64,000 bases of DNA from an uncultured beta proteobacterium (lineage in GTDB: Bacteria; Pseudomonadota; Gammaproteobacteria; Burkholderiales; Burkholderiaceae_C): assembly GCA_903838565.1 (NCBI GenBank), contig CAILZB010000080.1, positions 1 through 64,000 on the forward strand, given 5' to 3'. The notes beneath the pieces are model-generated. The model worked only from the letters and a program-made list of their open reading frames with translations, had not been told where the DNA came from and made no database searches. The translations under genes were made by a program, and so were the position numbers. Shown piece by piece: positions 11,225 to 19,806 of this stretch. The stretch's first letter is position 1; every line of letters begins with the position of its first letter.

Positions 11225-12034
11225 ATGAACGACGACGAATCTGTCAGTACCAAGTCGGATGAAATCCCGGCGATTCCCAAGCGCCGCAAGGGCATCTATG
11301 TGCTGCCCAATCTGTTCACGCTGGCGGCACTGTTTGGTGGCTTCTACGCCATCGTGATGGCCATCAACGGGCGCTTTGATCTGGCGGTGGTAGGTATTGC
11401 CTGTGCCATGGTGCTGGACAGCCTGGACGGTCGCGTGGCGCGCATGACGAACACGCAAAGCGCCTTTGGCGAGCAGATGGACTCGCTCTCGGACATGGTG
11501 TCGTTTGGCGCAGCGCCCGCGCTCATCTCCTACATCTGGGCGCTCAAGGGTCTGGGCCGCTGGGGCTGGATCGCGGCCTTTGTCTACATCTCGTGCGCTG
11601 CCTTGCGCCTGGCGCGCTTCAACGTCAACACCGCCGTCGTGGACAAGCGCTACTTCCAGGGCCTGCCGTCGCCCGCGGCGGCGGCCATCATCGCCAGTTT
11701 CATCTACACCATGAACGACCTCGATATCTCCGCAGCGAGCGTGGCCTGGCCGATGTTTGCGCTGGCGCTGTACGCGGGCCTGACGATGGTGACGAACGTG
11801 CCCTTCTACAGCTTCAAGGATGTGTCCAAGAAGAGTGTCCCGTTCGTGGTGCTGGTCGCCATCGCGCTCATCATCGCCGCCATCAACATCGATCCGCCCA
11901 AGGTGCTGTTTGGCATCTTCATGCTCTATGGCATCAGCGGCTACGTGATCTATGGCTGGCGCAAGGCCAAGGGGGTGCCGACCAGCGTCATCAGCACCTC
12001 GACCGATGAACCGGACGAGAAGGGGCTGCACTGA
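11225..12034 (+). CDS. pssA: CDP-diacylglycerol--serine O-phosphatidyltransferase
   Basis: A 269-residue inner-membrane enzyme making phosphatidylserine, the precursor of phosphatidylethanolamine. The CDP-alcohol phosphotransferase signature is intact: DSLDGRVARMTN, then GEQMDSLSDMVSFG, fitting DGxxAR(x8)Gxxx D xxxD. About eight hydrophobic segments follow the N-terminal KRRKGIYVLPNLFTLAALFG. In related bacteria pssA often sits between ilvC and leuA, as here. It is probably transcribed on its own, because a terminator precedes it and the leuA leader follows. Confidence 0.94.
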   Translation: MNDDESVSTKSDEIPAIPKRRKGIYVLPNLFTLAALFGGFYAIVMAINGRFDLAVVGIACAMVLDSLDGRVARMTNTQSAFGEQMDSLSDMVSFGAAPALISYIWALKGLGRWGWIAAFVYISCAALRLARFNVNTAVVDKRYFQGLPSPAAAAIIASFIYTMNDLDISAASVAWPMFALALYAGLTMVTNVPFYSFKDVSKKSVPFVVLVAIALIIAAINIDPPKVLFGIFMLYGISGYVIYGWRKAKGVPTSVISTSTDEPDEKGLH

Positions 12035-12039
12035 GCAAG

Positions 12040-12051
12040 CTGTGCTACAGT
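12040..12051 (+). promoter_or_regulatory. Probable promoter (extended -10) of the leuA leader
   Basis: TGCTACAGT (the -10 hexamer TACAGT at 12046-12051 preceded by TG) fits an extended -10 element. No good -35 is seen. Transcription would begin around 12057-12059, almost at the leader ATG (12058), so the leader peptide may be translated from a leaderless or nearly leaderless transcript. Confidence 0.45.
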
Positions 12052-12057
12052 GGTGCC

Positions 12058-12114
12058 ATGAAGAATATTTCGCTAGCGCTACTGCTATCAGTCCGACACG
12101 GGCAGGTTCAGTAA
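12058..12114 (+). CDS. leuL: leu operon leader peptide (18 aa, attenuator)
   Basis: A short ORF reading MKNISLALLLSVRHGQVQ and ending in TAA. Codons 6, 8, 9 and 10 are Leu (CTA, CTA, CTG, CTA). Three CTA codons, which are rare in a genome this GC-rich, make the ribosome very sensitive to charged tRNA-Leu supply. The ORF is followed by mutually exclusive RNA hairpins and a terminator in front of leuA. These are the features of a ribosome-mediated leucine attenuator. The gene name is used by analogy with enterobacterial leuL; the sequence is unrelated. Confidence 0.85.
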   Translation: MKNISLALLLSVRHGQVQ

Positions 12115-12171
12115 CGTCTTGACGATCACTGTTTTCCAAAGGCCCGTATGCATTCGCAACGGGCCTTTTTT
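12098..12171 (+). terminator. leuA attenuator: terminator with competing antiterminator
   Basis: The terminator stem is AAGGCCCGT (12139-12147) with ACGGGCCTT (12159-12167), followed by a T-rich tract (12166-12171). An upstream ACGGGC at 12098-12103, inside the last codons of the leader peptide, can instead pair with GCCCGT at 12142-12147 and block the terminator. A ribosome that finishes the leader (stop at 12112) would cover 12098-12103 and allow termination. A ribosome stalled on the first Leu codons (12073-12081) leaves it free. A further 9-base complement (12152-12160 with 12184-12192) offers a third structure. Confidence 0.85.
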
Positions 12172-12218
12172 CTTTCCATTCATGTTGCGAATTTCCATCT
12201 TTTTTATCGGAGCGAACC

Positions 12219-13757
12219 ATGGCTGACAAGCTGATCATTTTTGATACGACATTGCGCGACGGAGAGCAGTCTCCCGGCGCCTCCATGACGCGCGACGAAA
12301 AGCTGCGCATTGCGCGCCAGCTCGAGCGCCTGCGCGTGGATGTGATCGAGGCTGGTTTTGCGGCCAGTTCCAATGGCGATTTCGAGGCCATCAAGGCCAT
12401 CGCCAACGTGATCAAGGACTCCACCATCTGTTCGCTGTCGCGTGCCAACGACCGCGACATTTCGCGTGCCGCCGAGGCGCTCGCAGGTGCCAGCAGCGCC
12501 CGCATCCACACCTTCATCGCGACCAGTGCCCTGCACATGGAGAAGAAGCTGCGCATGACGCCGGATCAGGTGTTCGAGCAGGCCAAGCTGGCCGTGCGCT
12601 TCGCCCGCAACCTGGTGGGCGATGTGGAGTTCAGTCCCGAGGACGGCTACCGCAGCGACCCCGACTTTCTTTGCCGCGTGATCGAGGCGGTGATTGCCGA
12701 GGGCGCCACCACCATCAACGTGCCCGACACGGTGGGCTATGCGATCCCCGAGCTCTATGGCAACTTCATCAAGAATCTGCGCGAGCGCGTTCCCAACAGC
12801 GACAAAGCCATCTGGTCTGTCCATTGCCACAACGACCTGGGGATGGCGGTGGCGAATTCGCTCGCTGGCGTGAAGATCGGCGGCGCGCGTCAGGTCGAGT
12901 GCACCATCAACGGCCTGGGCGAGCGCGCCGGCAACTGTGCGCTGGAAGAGGTCGTGATGGCGATCAAGACGCGCCGGGATTATTTCGATCTGACGATGGG
13001 GATCGATACCTCGCAGATCGTCGCGGCCAGCCGCATGGTGAGCCAGACCACTGGTTTTGTGGTGCAGCCGAACAAGGCGGTGGTGGGGGCCAATGCCTTT
13101 GCGCACGCTTCAGGCATCCATCAGGACGGCGTGCTCAAGGCGCGCGACACCTACGAGATCATGCGCGCCGAGGATGTGGGCTGGAGCGCCAACAAGATCG
13201 TGCTGGGCAAGCTCAGCGGACGCAACGCCTTCAAGCAGCGCCTGCAGGAGCTGGGCGTGCAGATGGAGAGCGAAGCCGATATCAACACCGCCTTTGCCAA
13301 GTTCAAGGAACTGGCCGACCGCAAGAGCGAGATCTTCGACGAGGACATCCTGGCCCTGGTGAGCGAAGAAGCGGTGACGCAGCAGCGCGAGCAATACGGC
13401 TTTGTCTCGCTGTCGCAGCACAGCGAGACCGGTGAACGGCCGCACGCCAGCATCGTCTTCACGGTCGACGGCAAGGAATTCACCGGCGAGTCCGACGGCA
13501 ATGGACCGGTGGATGCTTCGCTCAAGGCGATCGAAACCCATGTCAAGAGCGGCGCCGAGATGGTGCTGTATTCGGTCAACGCCATCAGCGGCTCCACCGA
13601 GAGCCAGGGCGAAGTGACGGTGCGACTGCAAAACAGCGGCCGCGTTGTGAATGGCGTGGGCGCGGATCCGGACATCATCGTGGCCTCGGCCAAAGCCTAT
13701 CTGAGCGCGCTCAACAAGCTGCAAAGCAAGGCCGATCGGGTCGCGGCGCAGGGCTGA
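12219..13757 (+). CDS. leuA: 2-isopropylmalate synthase
   Basis: A 512-residue enzyme for the first committed step of leucine synthesis, condensing acetyl-CoA with 2-oxoisovalerate. The catalytic HMGL-like TIM barrel opens with [17 protein letters not shown] and contains the metal-binding [17 protein letters not shown]. The C-terminal leucine-binding (LeuA dimer) domain, from about residue 390, includes [14 protein letters not shown] and gives feedback inhibition. The gene follows a leucine-rich leader peptide and attenuator, so it is controlled both by transcription attenuation and by allostery. A terminator follows at 13810-13841. Confidence 0.97.
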   Translation: MADKLIIFDTTLRDGEQSPGASMTRDEKLRIARQLERLRVDVIEAGFAASSNGDFEAIKAIANVIKDSTICSLSRANDRDISRAAEALAGASSARIHTFIATSALHMEKKLRMTPDQVFEQAKLAVRFARNLVGDVEFSPEDGYRSDPDFLCRVIEAVIAEGATTINVPDTVGYAIPELYGNFIKNLRERVPNSDKAIWSVHCHNDLGMAVANSLAGVKIGGARQVECTINGLGERAGNCALEEVVMAIKTRRDYFDLTMGIDTSQIVAASRMVSQTTGFVVQPNKAVVGANAFAHASGIHQDGVLKARDTYEIMRAEDVGWSANKIVLGKLSGRNAFKQRLQELGVQMESEADINTAFAKFKELADRKSEIFDEDILALVSEEAVTQQREQYGFVSLSQHSETGERPHASIVFTVDGKEFTGESDGNGPVDASLKAIETHVKSGAEMVLYSVNAISGSTESQGEVTVRLQNSGRVVNGVGADPDIIVASAKAYLSALNKLQSKADRVAAQG

Positions 13758-13809
13758 ACCGCGCGCTTGGGCGGGACCGAAGAAGTGATTCGTTACGGGA
13801 TTAACAAGC

Positions 13810-13841
13810 TCACGCAAGTATTTGATCTTGCGTGATTTTTT
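13810..13841 (+). terminator. Rho-independent terminator after leuA
   Basis: A 9-bp perfect stem TCACGCAAG/CTTGCGTGA (13810-13818 and 13827-13835) with an 8-base loop is followed by TTTTTT (13836-13841). A TACACT at 13851-13856 just downstream may be the -10 element for the next gene. Confidence 0.9.
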
Positions 13842-13891
13842 CCCCTTGTGTACACTCGCGCCACTGTCACAAGCGCATAGAGGATAAATAG

Positions 13892-14953
13892 GTGATCCGT
13901 TCCATCAGCAGGGTTTCAAGAAAGCTACTCGCACTCACGGCGCTGCTCGCGTTGGTGACGACCTCCGTCTCAGCGCTGGCCGAAGAAGCGGTTCAGTCCG
14001 CACCCGCGGTGCATAAGAAAGCGACACCCGCGAAGAAAGTCAAGCTCAAGGCCAAATCGGCGAGCGCAAAAGCATCCAGAAATCGCTCCACGGTGGCGTC
14101 CAAAGCGTCGTACGGCCAGCGCGCCGGCCTGCAAGGGACGCATGACCCGCTGGTCTTGAAGTCGAGCGCAGCGCTGGTGATCGACCAGGATACACACGAG
14201 GTGCTTTACGGCAAGAATCAGCAAGCGGTGCTGCCGATCGCGTCCCTGACCAAACTCATGACGGGTCTGCTGGTGACCGAAGCGAACCTGTCGATGGACG
14301 AAAAGATCACCATCACGCAGGACGACGTGGACACCGAAAAAGGCAGTCGGTCCCGCCTGAAGGTCGGCACCACACTGACGCGCGGCGAACTCATGCATCT
14401 GGCGCTGATGTCGAGCGAAAACCGCGCCGCCCATGCCCTGGGACGCACCTACCCCGGTGGCCTGGAGGCCTTTGTCGCACTCATGAACCAGAAGGCCCAG
14501 TCGCTGGGAATGCAATCCACCCGCTACGTCGAGCCCACGGGGCTGTCGAGCCGCAACCAGTCGACGGCGAGTGATCTGGCGATTCTGGTCGGGACCGCTT
14601 ACGGCGAGCCCTCGATGCGCGAGCTCACGACTTCACCCGATTTTCAGGTGGCAGTGGGAAACCGGACGATGCAGTTCAACACCACCAACCGGCTGGTGAA
14701 AAGCCCGAACTGGGATATCGGCCTGCAAAAGACCGGCTACATCTCCGAAGCAGGTCGCTGCCTCGTGATGCAGACCAAGATCGCCGGGCGCAAGCTGATC
14801 ATGGTGTTTCTGGATTCGGCCGGGAAATTCACGCGTCTGGCCGATGCCGAGCGTGTACGGCGCTGGGTCGAGACCAAGCCGGCACAGTTGCCTTTGGTCA
14901 AACCCGTCATCAGTTCCGCGCAACTGCCCCCGGCCAAACCCGTCATCAGTTAA
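13892..14953 (+). CDS. pbpG: D-alanyl-D-alanine carboxypeptidase/endopeptidase, PBP7 type
   Basis: A 353-residue periplasmic serine peptidase of the S11 family. The signal peptide runs from the GTG start to about residue 30 (basic n-region, then LLALTALLALVTTSVSALA). A Lys/Ala-rich linker precedes the catalytic domain. All three penicillin-binding motifs are seen: SLTK (SxxK), SSEN (SxN) and KTG in LQKTGYISEAG. It trims or opens peptidoglycan cross-links. The C-terminus carries a repeated KPVIS segment ([18 protein letters not shown]) encoded by a short DNA duplication. The stop overlaps that of the convergent IclR gene by 4 bases (TTAA). Confidence 0.92.
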   Translation: MIRSISRVSRKLLALTALLALVTTSVSALAEEAVQSAPAVHKKATPAKKVKLKAKSASAKASRNRSTVASKASYGQRAGLQGTHDPLVLKSSAALVIDQDTHEVLYGKNQQAVLPIASLTKLMTGLLVTEANLSMDEKITITQDDVDTEKGSRSRLKVGTTLTRGELMHLALMSSENRAAHALGRTYPGGLEAFVALMNQKAQSLGMQSTRYVEPTGLSSRNQSTASDLAILVGTAYGEPSMRELTTSPDFQVAVGNRTMQFNTTNRLVKSPNWDIGLQKTGYISEAGRCLVMQTKIAGRKLIMVFLDSAGKFTRLADAERVRRWVETKPAQLPLVKPVISSAQLPPAKPVIS

Positions 14954-15735
14954 TGGTCGTTGCCCTGGTAGCCCAGGGCGGCTGAAATCTCTCGGGCGGT
15001 GGCCTGCAGTTTGGCCAGCCAGCCTTCGTCCAGGCGGTCGGCGGGCGCGGAGATCGACAAGCCTGCAACCAGTTTTTCCTGATCGTCGTAGATGCCTGCG
15101 GCCATGCAGCGCACCCCCAGCTCCAGTTCTTCATTGTCACGTGCGATGCCGTATTGCCGTACTTTGGACAGTTCGCGCTCCAGCACGGGCAACTGCGTGA
15201 TGCTGTTCTTGGTGTGGCCCGGAAGACCGGTGCGCGTTGCGTAGGCGCGCACCCGCTGCGGATCGTCTGCTGCCAGGAACAGCTTGCCCACCGAAGTCAG
15301 ATGCAGCGGTGCGCGCCCACCGATGGCACGCACCACCTGCATGCCGGAGCGTTCGCTGAAGGCACGCTCGACATAGACGATTTCATCGCCCTGACGCATG
15401 CTCAGGTTCACCGGTTGCTGGATCAGTTTGTGCAGTTCGCGCATCGGTACCAGAGCCGCGTCGCGCGCGCTCAGGCGACCCTTGACCAGGTTGCCCAATT
15501 CCAGCAGGCGCATTCCCAGGCGGTAGCGGCCGGCGACCGGACGGTCGACGAAACGCCCCTGCGTCAGATCGTTCAGGATGCGGTGCGTGGTCGATGGGTG
15601 CAGCCCCGCCTGGGCGCTGATCTCCTTCAGAGACACGGGCTCTTCATGGGCGGCCAGCACGTCGATCAAGGTGAACATGCGCTCGATCACCTGAATGGTG
15701 GGGCTCAAAGGCAGAGTCGAGTCGGTCGTTTTCAT
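14950..15735 (-). CDS. IclR family transcriptional regulator
   Basis: A 261-residue regulator with an N-terminal winged helix-turn-helix ([20 protein letters not shown], then [10 protein letters not shown]) and a C-terminal effector-binding domain containing [17 protein letters not shown] and [17 protein letters not shown]. IclR proteins usually control small carbon-compound catabolism in response to an organic acid. Its start overlaps the bpt stop by 4 bases, so it is the third gene of an aat-bpt-iclR operon. Its target is not apparent from the neighbours, which concern protein degradation. Confidence 0.92.
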   Translation of the reverse strand: MKTTDSTLPLSPTIQVIERMFTLIDVLAAHEEPVSLKEISAQAGLHPSTTHRILNDLTQGRFVDRPVAGRYRLGMRLLELGNLVKGRLSARDAALVPMRELHKLIQQPVNLSMRQGDEIVYVERAFSERSGMQVVRAIGGRAPLHLTSVGKLFLAADDPQRVRAYATRTGLPGHTKNSITQLPVLERELSKVRQYGIARDNEELELGVRCMAAGIYDDQEKLVAGLSISAPADRLDEGWLAKLQATAREISAALGYQGNDH

Positions 15736-16535
15736 GGTCCAGGCGATGTGTGTGAGGACTGAATTTTACCTTGTGAAATCTCATCTCGCTCCAGCGTCGG
15801 GTCTGTGACCCTCCATTGCCCGTCGATCAGCAGCTCGTGGGGACCGTACCGGGTCTTGTAGTTCATCTTGTCGCTCTGAGCGATCCAGTAACCGAGGTAG
15901 ACATGGGGCAGCCCTGACAGTCGCGCCTGTTCGATCTGCCAGAGCACGCCGTAGCTGCCGAAACTGGCGCGTTCATCGGGCTCAAAGAAAGTGTAAACGG
16001 CAGAAATTCCATCCTCCAGGATGTCCACGACGCTGACCATCTTGAGCGCTCCCGCAGTGGTGCCGTCGTCCGGTGCACGAAACTCCACCAGCCGGGTATT
16101 CACGTGGCTTTGCAGCAGGAACTGGGCGTACTGATCCGCGCTGTCATGGTCCATGCCGCCACCCGCATGACGGGAATTCTGGTAGCGCAGATACAGCGCA
16201 TAGTGTTCGGCGTCGAATCCCAGTTCCATGACCTTGACCTGGAGCGATTGATGGAGGCGCCAGGCCCGGCGCTGGCTGCGGTCGGCAACGAAGTCAGCCA
16301 CCGGGATGCGCAGCGGCACACAGGCGCTACAGCCGTCGCAGTAGGGTCGGTAGGTGAAGAGGCCGCTGCGGCGAAAACCCTCCTGCACCAGCTGCGAATA
16401 GGCACCCTGGTGCACCCAGTGGCTGGGCGTGGCGACCTGTGAGCGCGCCTGCCGGCCACTGATATAGCTGCACTCGTAGCCGGCAGTGGCGTAAAACTGC
16501 AAACTGCGCAGAGGAATTTCCTGGAGATGGGTCAC
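15732..16535 (-). CDS. bpt: Aspartate/glutamate leucyltransferase (Bpt)
   Basis: A 267-residue aminoacyl-tRNA-protein transferase that adds leucine to N-terminal Asp or Glu, turning them into primary N-degrons. The N-terminal Cys-rich region ([18 protein letters not shown]) and the C-terminal conserved block ([20 protein letters not shown], then ELLIDGQW) are typical; bacteria have this arginyltransferase-like fold but use Leu-tRNA. The start is a GTG whose GTGA overlaps the aat stop. Together with Aat and the ClpS/ClpA pair at 53.7-56.5 kb it makes up most of an N-degron pathway. Confidence 0.94.
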   Translation of the reverse strand: MTHLQEIPLRSLQFYATAGYECSYISGRQARSQVATPSHWVHQGAYSQLVQEGFRRSGLFTYRPYCDGCSACVPLRIPVADFVADRSQRRAWRLHQSLQVKVMELGFDAEHYALYLRYQNSRHAGGGMDHDSADQYAQFLLQSHVNTRLVEFRAPDDGTTAGALKMVSVVDILEDGISAVYTFFEPDERASFGSYGVLWQIEQARLSGLPHVYLGYWIAQSDKMNYKTRYGPHELLIDGQWRVTDPTLERDEISQGKIQSSHTSPGP

Positions 16536-17296
16536 GCTGGTTGATGTGATGTTGGCATCAGTTCATCCCAATAGTTTGGCTGAAATTTCCATTCGGGTGA
16601 CGACTTCAATTGGCTCAGCGCCAGCTGCGCAACGAACTCCCGGCGCGGCATTTCAGCCGCACCCAGCGAGGCAAGGTGACGGGTGTTCTGCTGGCAATCG
16701 ATCATTTCGATGGCGTGGGCACGGCAAAAACCCACGAGTGCGGCCAGGGCAATCTTCGAGGCATCGGTCCGGCTGGCGAACATGGATTCGCCAAACACCG
16801 CCCGTCCGATGGACACGGCGTAGAGCCCGCCCACCAGCTCGCCTGCGACCCAGGTTTCCACGCTGTGGGCAAAGCCGGCCTCGTGCAGTGCCTCATAGGC
16901 GCGCACCATCTCGGGAACGATCCAGGTCCCCGACTGACCCTTGCGCGCCTGGATGCTGCAGGACTGGATGACCTGCGAAAAAGCGCTGTCAAAACGGATT
17001 TCGCAGTGGGGATCGAGCCGGAATTTGCGCAGCGTCTTGCGCAACGAGGGGTGCAATTGGAAAGCCCCGGTGCGCAGCACCATGCGCGGATCGGTGCTCC
17101 ACCACAGGATGGGCTCGTTGCGGCCAAACCATGGGAAGATGCCCGCGCTGTAGGCGCGCCTGAGCGTGTCAACGTCCAGCGCTGCGCCCGCGGCCAGCAG
17201 GCCGGGCGCCGAAGTACCGTGCCCCCAGGCCTGATCGGTGGGGGGGAAGCTGTCCCCGGGCGTGAGCCAGGGCAGGGCGGGTTCGCTGCTTTGCAT
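16532..17296 (-). CDS. aat: Leucyl/phenylalanyl-tRNA--protein transferase
   Basis: A 254-residue enzyme that adds Leu or Phe to proteins with N-terminal Lys or Arg, marking them for ClpS/ClpAP. The signature region is intact: [40 protein letters not shown], and later [20 protein letters not shown]. It heads the aat-bpt-iclR operon; each junction is a 4-base stop/start overlap. In related genomes pyrD commonly follows bpt; here an IclR gene occupies that place. Confidence 0.95.
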   Translation of the reverse strand: MQSSEPALPWLTPGDSFPPTDQAWGHGTSAPGLLAAGAALDVDTLRRAYSAGIFPWFGRNEPILWWSTDPRMVLRTGAFQLHPSLRKTLRKFRLDPHCEIRFDSAFSQVIQSCSIQARKGQSGTWIVPEMVRAYEALHEAGFAHSVETWVAGELVGGLYAVSIGRAVFGESMFASRTDASKIALAALVGFCRAHAIEMIDCQQNTRHLASLGAAEMPRREFVAQLALSQLKSSPEWKFQPNYWDELMPTSHQPA

Positions 17297-17385
17297 GCCA
17301 GGACTTTACCGAAATTGTTATGGCACACTCGCGCCTTTGAATTTTTCTCACTGCCAACTGGCCTCAGTTCGGCCTCAATCGCCTC

Positions 17386-19779
17386 ATGCAAAAAATCATT
17401 GCGCAGATCGCGCAGGAAATCCGGGTTCAGGAAAAACAGGTCAGGGCCGCAGTGGATCTGCTCGACGGTGGCGCCACCGTTCCCTTTATCGCGCGCTACC
17501 GCAAGGAAGCCACCGGTGGCCTGGACGACATCCAACTGCGCGAGCTCGAGTACCGGTTGGGCTACCTGCGCGAGTTGTGGGAGCGGCGCGAAGCGATCCT
17601 CAAAAGCATCGAAGAGCAGGGCAAACTCAACGCCGAATTGATGGCAGCGATTCTGGCCGCGCCGACCAAGCAGGAACTGGAAGACCTGTACCTGCCGTTT
17701 AAGCAGAAGCGCCGCACCAAGGGGCAGATTGCGCGCGAGGCAGGCATCGAGCCGCTGGCCGAACTGCTGTGGGCCGATCCGACGCTGGAGCCGGCAATGC
17801 AGGCCCAGTCCTTTGTCAAGACGCAGAAGGGCGAAGACGGCAGCGATTTCACGACGCTGCAGGCGGTTCTCGATGGCGTGCGCGACATCCTGAGCGAGCG
17901 CTGGGCCGAGGACGCGGCGCTGGTGCAGGGCCTGCGCGAGTGGCTCTGGCGCGAAGGCCTGCTGCAGAGCAAATTGATGGAAGGCAAGGACGCCAACCAT
18001 GTCGACGTGTCCAAGTTTCGCGACTACTTTGAATACGACGAACCGATCGCGCGCGTGCCCTCGCACCGTGCGCTGGCGGTGTTTCGCGGGCGTACGCTGG
18101 AAATTCTGGAGGTCAAGCTGGTGCAACCCCAACCCCAGGCTCCCAGCGCTGCCCTGGACGCGCGCAGTGCCTCCAAGGCGCCGGTGGTGACGCTGGCCGA
18201 AGGCCGCATCAGCCTGCATCTGGGTTGGAGCCACCAGGGCCGAGCGGGCGACGACTTGCTGCGCAAATGCGTGGCCTGGACCTGGCGCGTCAAGCTCAGC
18301 CTGTCGACCGAGCGCGACCTGTTTGCGCGCCTGCGCGAAGACGCCGAAAAGGTCGCGATCAAGGTCTTTGCCGACAACCTGCGTGACCTGTTGCTGGCCG
18401 CACCCGCCGGTCCCCGCGTGGTGCTGGGCCTGGATCCCGGCATTCGCACAGGCGTCAAGGTGGCGGTGGTCGACGGCACCGGCAAGCTGGTCGAGACCGC
18501 CACAGTCTTTCCGCACGAGCCGCGGCGCGACTGGGACGGTGCGCTGCACACGCTCAGGCGCTTGTGCCAGCAGCACGGCGTGAACCTGATCGCCATTGGC
18601 AACGGCACGGCCAGCCGCGAAACCGACAAGCTCGCCGGCGAGCTGATCGAGCTGCTGGCGAAAACCGGCAGCGCTGGGTCGGACCTCAAGATCGACAAGG
18701 TGGTGGTGAGCGAGGCCGGCGCCTCGGTCTATTCGGCGAGCGAGTTCGCGTCGCAGGAAATGCCCGACGTGGATGTGAGTCTGCGCGGCGCGGCCAGCAT
18801 CGCGCGTCGCTTGCAGGATCCGCTGGCCGAACTGGTGAAGATCGATCCCAAGGCGATCGGTGTGGGCCAATACCAGCACGATGTGAATCAGAGCGAACTG
18901 GCGCGCAGCCTGAACTCGGTGGTGGAAGACTGCGTGAACTCGGTCGGCGTGGACGTCAACACCGCCAGCGTGCCGCTGCTCAGCCGCGTCTCCGGTGTGA
19001 GCCCCAGCGTGGCCAAGGCCGTGCTGCGCTGGCGCGAGTCGCACGGTGCGTTTCGCAATCGGCAACAACTGCTGGATGTGGCCGGCCTGGGCGCCAAGAC
19101 CTTCGAGCAATGCGCCGGCTTTCTGCGCATCCGCGGCGGCGACAACCCGCTGGACATGACCGGGGTCCACCCTGAAGCCTACAGCGTGGTCGAAAAAATC
19201 ATGAGCCAGGCGCAGCGCCCGATCCATGAGCTGATGGGCCGTGCCGACATGCTCAAGACCTTGCGCCCCGAGCTGTTTGCGAACGAGCGCTTTGGCGTGA
19301 TCACGGTCCGGGACATTCTGGGTGAGCTGGAAAAGCCCAGCCGCGACCCGCGCCCCGACTTCAAGGTGGCGCGCCTGAACGAGGGCGTGCAGGACATCCG
19401 CGATCTTCGAGCAGGCATGCTGCTCGAAGGCACGGTCAGCAACGTCGCCGCCTTTGGCGCCTTCGTCGATCTGGGCGTGCACCAGGATGGCCTGGTGCAC
19501 ATGAGCCAGCTCAGCAACAAGTTCGTGACCGACGCGCGCGAGGTGGTGAAGACCGGCGACATCGTCAAGGTCAGGGTGGTCGAAGTCGACGTGGACCGCC
19601 AGCGCATCAGCCTGTCGATGAAGCTCGATGTCGATGGCGGCGCCTCCGCCTCGAATCGGCCGCGCGAGAATCGCTTTGAAGGCGCGGCGCGCGCACAGGC
19701 ACCCAGGCGTGCACCCGAACTGCCGGTGCAATCCGCCATGGGGTCGGCCTTTGCCAAGCTGCAGTCGTTGAAGAAATAG
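17386..19779 (+). CDS. tex: Tex family RNA-binding transcription accessory protein
   Basis: A 797-residue Tex protein, full length. The order is an N-terminal helical Tex domain, a YqgF/RNase H-like domain (VVLGLDPGIRTGVKVAVVDG), helix-hairpin-helix repeats (about residues 520-570), and a C-terminal S1 RNA-binding domain (LLEGTVSNVAAFGAFVDLGV, then HQDGLVHMSQLSNKFV). Tex binds single-stranded nucleic acid and influences transcription; its exact role is unsettled. The gene is divergent from aat with about 90 bases between the starts. A 1031-codon open frame on the opposite strand is a GC-skew artefact. Confidence 0.96.
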   Translation: MQKIIAQIAQEIRVQEKQVRAAVDLLDGGATVPFIARYRKEATGGLDDIQLRELEYRLGYLRELWERREAILKSIEEQGKLNAELMAAILAAPTKQELEDLYLPFKQKRRTKGQIAREAGIEPLAELLWADPTLEPAMQAQSFVKTQKGEDGSDFTTLQAVLDGVRDILSERWAEDAALVQGLREWLWREGLLQSKLMEGKDANHVDVSKFRDYFEYDEPIARVPSHRALAVFRGRTLEILEVKLVQPQPQAPSAALDARSASKAPVVTLAEGRISLHLGWSHQGRAGDDLLRKCVAWTWRVKLSLSTERDLFARLREDAEKVAIKVFADNLRDLLLAAPAGPRVVLGLDPGIRTGVKVAVVDGTGKLVETATVFPHEPRRDWDGALHTLRRLCQQHGVNLIAIGNGTASRETDKLAGELIELLAKTGSAGSDLKIDKVVVSEAGASVYSASEFASQEMPDVDVSLRGAASIARRLQDPLAELVKIDPKAIGVGQYQHDVNQSELARSLNSVVEDCVNSVGVDVNTASVPLLSRVSGVSPSVAKAVLRWRESHGAFRNRQQLLDVAGLGAKTFEQCAGFLRIRGGDNPLDMTGVHPEAYSVVEKIMSQAQRPIHELMGRADMLKTLRPELFANERFGVITVRDILGELEKPSRDPRPDFKVARLNEGVQDIRDLRAGMLLEGTVSNVAAFGAFVDLGVHQDGLVHMSQLSNKFVTDAREVVKTGDIVKVRVVEVDVDRQRISLSMKLDVDGGASASNRPRENRFEGAARAQAPRRAPELPVQSAMGSAFAKLQSLKK

Positions 19780-19806
19780 GGCCAGGCAGGCTGGCAAAAT
19801 TCACCG

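Noticed and set aside
16702-19797. 1031-codon open frame on the minus strand
   Set aside because: It lies opposite tex and aat, both of which have clear family motifs. Its His/Gln/Leu-rich composition is typical of the antisense of GC-rich genes.
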